From: Branchinecta lynchi
Lineage: Eukaryota > Arthropoda > Branchiopoda > Anostraca > Branchinectidae
NCBI GenBank assembly: GCA_023053575.1
Contig: JAKZAP010000004.1
Coordinates: forward strand, 7,111,572-7,175,571
Reading direction: 5' to 3'
DNA length: 64,000 nucleotides
The notes below the pieces were generated by a model. That model did no database searches. It saw nothing but the letters and a program-made list of their open reading frames with translations, and had not been told where the DNA came from. This document shows positions 59,788 through 64,000 of this stretch, piece after piece (the first letter of the stretch is position 1; every line of letters starts with the position of its first letter). A program made the translations under genes and the position numbers.

Positions 59788-60735
59788 CCTTAAAGTTTAA
59801 CCGACAAGGACGAAGACCCAACAGAGTAGTTATATATCACGTATTCACTTAAATAGAACTGAAAACACGAACAAATGTGTTACCCCGTTTGTCCGCATTC
59901 CGCAGTCGTGGATTTCATCGAATGAACTTCTTCTTTTGCATTTGCGTTACCTCTAGGCACCTTTCCCTCTATACTTGAAGTACTTACCCACTACAAAAGT
60001 TAACCATTGCCGAAAAATAACAAAAAATGGCAGATTCCTTGTAAGGCACATCGTGACATCATTCTCCTACGTTCTTCCACCGTGACCTTTCCGCGTTTAG
60101 CGTCTTTGATTCTGCAAATAATGCTGACTTCTTTTGAAATTCAAAATCTCCGCGTCTGGAAGAATTTTTGGTTGTGGTGCAAGAAGCGCATATTTTGACG
60201 TCATTGCTAAAGCCTCGGCTAAAAAATACAAAATGCCTTAGATGGGTCAAAATGTGTCAGTTTATTCAGATATCAAGTGTAAAAATAAGCTACCTTTTCG
60301 GTTATACTTTTAAGCTAAACCGAAAGGGCTGGTTAAGGATAGTTACCCATCATCTATTCACTTAAATAGGCTTGAAGGCTGATGAAGATCTGTTACTTCA
60401 CTATCGATTTTATCCAGTGAACTCAATAAAATGAACTCATTCTTACGGACTTGTCGTACCTCTATGCTCAAAATATTTTACTTTCAGCCCTCAGACGCCC
60501 TCATCTCTCTCCTTGATCATGTGCCACGTGATCATAAGCTTCTCCCTGTTCGCTATTGAAACCCACACTTTTGCTGACATTCAGATTCGCCGCGGCTGGA
60601 TGAATTTTGACTTGTCGTGCAAGCAGCACATATTCTGAACGTCTTTACTAGAGCCCTAGATGAACAGTAAAATAATTCACGGATTCGAATTTAGGATTCA
60701 AAAACAAGTTTGCTTTTCAGTTAAACTTCTGGATC
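59788..60735. mobile_element. Decayed relatives of the TTAA/AGTTTAACTG family
   Basis: TTAAAGTTTAACCGACAAGG at 59792 and CTTTTCAGTTAAACTTC at 60713 bound two diverged units (split near 60320, AAACCGAAAGGGCTGG). Shared inner blocks: GTTACCCATCATCTATTCAC, GAAATTCAAAATCTCCGCG. Confidence 0.6.
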
Positions 60736-60744
60736 TAACCCATC

Positions 60745-60758
60745 GAACTCGCGAGTTC
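60745..60758. repeat. 14-bp perfect palindrome GAACTCGCGAGTTC
   Basis: Uninterrupted palindrome; not linked to any feature. Confidence 0.6.
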
Positions 60759-61018
60759 AAATCACGAGTCGTTACGACCGTGGGATCATCTATTGGCGCG
60801 ATTCGGAACCAAGCGAATGGGTGAGCTCAAAATAGGCCTTCACATAAAAATCAGACAAAAAGAAAACATCTACCTGGTATAGTGGAGGTAGGCTGCCTTT
60901 AGCGTTGGTTAACTTTGAACAGTGCAGTTTTGGGCTAAAGGTTAAATTAAGACCCAAAACATCCATTCAGATGCACTTAGGAGCCCTTAGTTGGCTACTT
61001 TAACTGACTGGTAGTTAA

Positions 61019-61367
61019 AGGACATGTCGTACTTGTGGCAGTAATTCCTTCTACTTACATTAGTATTTCCATCCGTTCTTATTCCCGAGAGTATCTACTT
61101 TATAAGTATAAGTATATTATCACTCTTGCCACTTTTGTTCTCCTTACGTGACATATCATGCGCCCGATTAATGTTTCCGAGAAGCTTATTCGTCCGGAGA
61201 CCGGTTATGCAAATTTTGCCAAGATTGTCGTCCAAGGCGAGGGACATGGAAAGAGCCTAAAAACAGCCGAAGCCCTGTGTAATTTTCTATATTTACAGCT
61301 TAGTTGGAAAGTGGTCAACTGTTACAAAAAAATCGGAGCAGAAACTCTATGTGGTGCGAGGTGCTCT
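61019..61367. mobile_element. TTAA-flanked MITE (AGGACATGTCG end), complete copy
   Basis: Left AGGACATGTCGTACTTGTGG, right GTGCGAGGTGCTCT, TTAA at 61015-61018 and 61368-61371. 349 bp. Reference for copies at 2700 and 46836. Confidence 0.85.
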
Positions 61368-61371
61368 TTAA

Positions 61372-62241
61372 TGTTTGTCACAGCAATTTGATGGTTATGG
61401 TTCAAAGTTAGTTCAAAGTTTCAAAGTTAGCTAAGCATATGCAACCTCTACTGCTTACTTATAATTTAAATGTATTTATAATTTATTGTCCATAAAAAGC
61501 CTGAAGCTATGGCATGAAAAATAAGTAAAAGAAATGCTTCGTTTCTATAGTTCCCGCAAAAATATAACCGACAGCCTCCCGGGGTGAGTTGATTTAATAT
61601 TTTGTCAAAATTATGCTTCGAATTATTAATTTTTCCTGTTTTAGACTGACAGTTATTCTTTTCACCCTGAAGGGTATTTTTGACAGAACCCGTAAAAAGT
61701 GATGTATTGCGCGAAAGAACGCGTCACTCTTTAAGCAGCATATCATTGCTTCGTTACGCAATGATGCTTTTTCCATTTCTTGTTTTATGTTTTGACCGTG
61801 GTATTCTCGGAAATGGGAATAACAGTATTCAATGCTGCAAGTCCAGTGGATTAGTACTTTGTCCCACTTTAGGCTTAACAGTGAAATAAATATAACTGCA
61901 TTTATTGTAAAAAATTAGTTTAGAAACAGTATCGTTTTAGCCAGGACAGGTCAGACATACTGAGGATTGTCTGCATGTGTGTGTGTGGGGGGGGGGGGTT
62001 AAAGAGGAGAATAGCTCAGCTTACTACCAAATTAGTTTGCAGAGATAGGCCTACCGTCTCTTAGTTGCTAAGGAACGTGTTCTAACCATCTACAAATTGT
62101 TACGAATGGTAACTTCTTACGGTGGAAGGTAGGTAATGGTACTTTCGAATCTGACCGTGAAATTCGAATATAGAGTAAATAAAGAAACACATGGCTTATT
62201 TATTATTTCCTATTCCCGAGAATATTGTGAGTTGTGTGTGT
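61372..62241. other. No gene seen
   Basis: Contains a GTGTGTGTGTG then G run at 61974-61999. ORFs on both strands (60-69 residues) are unrecognised. Confidence 0.4.
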
Positions 62242-62245
62242 TTAA

Positions 62246-62691
62246 AGTTTAACTGAAAAGCCAACTTATTGTTGTCATTTAATTGAATACACTAAGTTAT
62301 TTGGATTCTGCGAAGTTTTTTTTTATTTTCCACTATCTGCTCCGGTTATGACATTCAGAAGATCTGCGGTCGTCCCTACAACATAAATTCTACTATGACG
62401 CGCGATTTTAATCTCAACACAAACGCTGCTTTTCAGTGTGCAGTGGTGAACTAGGTGAAGACTGCCGGAACAAAAAAAAATTCATATGTCTTGCTCGTAA
62501 GGCATAAAACACAGATACAAGCGCATAGAGGTACCACAAATCACACGGAAATTCCACTATTTGAAAATCGATTATTCATGAAGAGCGGAACAATGAAGTA
62601 ACGGATTTTCAGCGGGTCTTCAAGCCAATTTAAGTGAGTAAGGAAGTGATGGTTAACTAGATTGTCGTATCCCAGCCCTTTCGGTTAAACT
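62246..62691. mobile_element. TTAA-flanked MITE (AGTTTAACTGAAAAG ends), copy 2
   Basis: AGTTTAACTGAAAAGCC to CGGTTAAACT, TTAA at 62242-62245 and 62692-62695. 446 bp. Confidence 0.86.
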
Positions 62692-62695
62692 TTAA

Positions 62696-63184
62696 GTAGT
62701 ATGTATTGCTTCACTAGCCACTTTTGATACAAGAATCAGAATATTCCAAAAATAATTCTCATACTTTTTGGGCGCAGAAATTTAACCATCTTCATCCAGT
62801 CTTAGTAGTTTTATTTAGTAGTAATAGTAGTACTTTGTCTTTACTCCATGGTTACACACGTCCGGTGAGTCCTGGTAGAGGTCTTGTACCGAAGTATATC
62901 AGTTTCAGATCCAGTTTAAACCTAAGATATCTTTTCCTTTTACCAATCACACGCCTGTGTTCCTCACCTGGTTTCCGATCACTTTCAGTATCCTACCTAA
63001 CAATGATGACGATATTTTCGTTGAGCCTCTGATCATCATAGGACTAGTGGGGTAGATATAATAAATACTCATATAAGGTCAAAATATTATTTCATATTTA
63101 TACTGCCAGGCGTAACTCGGGCTATTCTCTGAGCCATCTCTGGCCGCCCAGGCGGTGTGATTAAGACTATCCTAATTAGGTCCC
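62696..63184. other. No gene seen
   Basis: A 102-residue plus ORF (62724-63032) is rich in Ser/Leu and unrecognised. Confidence 0.4.
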
Positions 63185-63188
63185 TTAA

Positions 63189-63628
63189 AGTTTAACTGAA
63201 AAGCTAAATTATTTTTCTATCATTTTAGTGAATAAACTGAATTATTTAGATTGTTCAAAGTGATTTTTTTTTGTTCCACTATCTGCTCTAGCTATGACGT
63301 TTGGAATATCTGCAGCCGTCACCAGAGCGTAAACTCTACTATGACGCGGGAAATTTTAATCTCAACACAAACGCGGCTCTTAAGTGGGCAGTGATGAGAT
63401 TGGTGAAGATTGCTTAGTGTCTGAACAAAAAAAACAGATAAATCTTACTCGTAAGGCATACAACAAAAATACAAGCGCATAGAGGTACCACAAATCCCAC
63501 GGAAGTTCCACTATTTGAAAATCGATTATTCGTGAATAGCGGAACAGTGAAGTAATGCATTTGCAGTGGGTCTTCAAGCCTCTTTAAGTGAATGTGATTG
63601 TCCTTTCTCAGCCCTTTTCAGTTAAACT
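63189..63628. mobile_element. TTAA-flanked MITE (AGTTTAACTGAAAAG ends), copy 3
   Basis: AGTTTAACTGAAAAGC and CTTTTCAGTTAAACT are perfect inverses; TTAA at 63185-63188 and 63629-63632. 440 bp. Confidence 0.9.
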
Positions 63629-63632
63629 TTAA

Positions 63633-64000
63633 TGGTTAATACATACGATGTTTAGGCAAACTCGTTTTCTGTGAGTACATATATTTTAGATATTCTTTAT
63701 ATAATAACCTTTCGAAATGTGGATATAGCAGTATGATAAACCGAATCTGCGGCACGTCTTCTCGCCTTAATTACCATGAACCTGTTGTTAATCATTTAGA
63801 GCCATGTTTCGGTACATTTAGTACGAATCCCAGCATGTATTATGTGTGCCAGGATCATGTTATCTGTCACCCCTTTTTGAGGGTGGTTATGCATACGCAT
63901 GTGCCGACTGGCAGCCTGCTGAGATGAAGGATCTCGATAATACTATACGGATGGAAGCTGTCACTAAATAGGGTATGGTCATTAATCAACATCCACTTTG
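63633..64000. other. No feature identified up to the window end
   Basis: No repeat or exon recognised. Confidence 0.4.

Noticed and set aside
60733..60780. Possible tRNA T arm (GCGAGTTCAAATCACG)
   Set aside because: It is part of a short palindrome; no A box or acceptor stem nearby.

Overview
The window looks like intron- and repeat-rich nuclear DNA from a metazoan, probably a marine invertebrate. It has no dense open reading frames, its exons are about 100 bp long with consensus GT/AG borders, it carries decayed non-LTR retrotransposons, and it has a very high load of short inverted-repeat DNA elements. I cannot name the phylum from sequence alone.

Only one gene is supported. It is split and on the plus strand, with exons at 16660-16843, 22264-22347, 32625-32742, 41602-41704, 49898-49999 and 57420-57622, and a possible short exon at 58456-58492. 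The phases chain without a break: exon 1 ends in phase 1, then 1-1, 1-2, 2-0, 0-0, 0-2. The start codon at 16726 is preceded by an in-frame stop in the same exon and by a three-codon upstream ORF. The visible part encodes about 243 residues: an acidic N-terminus, then a mostly helical, Leu/Ile/Val-rich region. I do not recognise the family. The gene continues past the last exon I can see. The introns of 5-10 kb are made almost entirely of mobile-element debris.

Region by region: 1-16 kb is flanking DNA with foldbacks, a TA-flanked MITE with an internal 21-bp minisatellite, an inverted pair of 400-bp elements, elements built from a ~136-bp tandem unit, and hAT-type MITEs. 16.6-22.3 kb holds exons 1-2 around a 1.7-kb foldback. 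22-42 kb holds exons 3-4 among TTAA-flanked MITEs, a LINE reverse-transcriptase relic, a 690-bp duplication and more 136-bp-unit elements. 42-57 kb holds exon 5 among LINE tails, hAT MITEs (one nested in another) and three copies of a GAGCGTGTTCC-ended element. 57-64 kb holds exon 6 and a run of TTAA-flanked MITEs.

The most interesting signal is a dispersed family of seven short units carrying a hammerhead-ribozyme-like core (CUGAAGA, a GC-rich hairpin, GAAA, UAUH, all closed by GAGC/GCUC). Two of the units are arranged as a tandem dimer at 47996-48260. The two-base palindromic stem III matches the minimal, dimer-acting hammerheads known from retroelements. Several MITE families were delimited from target-site duplications readable in the sequence: 8 bp for the hAT-like families, TTAA for piggyBac-like families, TA for mariner-like ones and 3 bp for two others.
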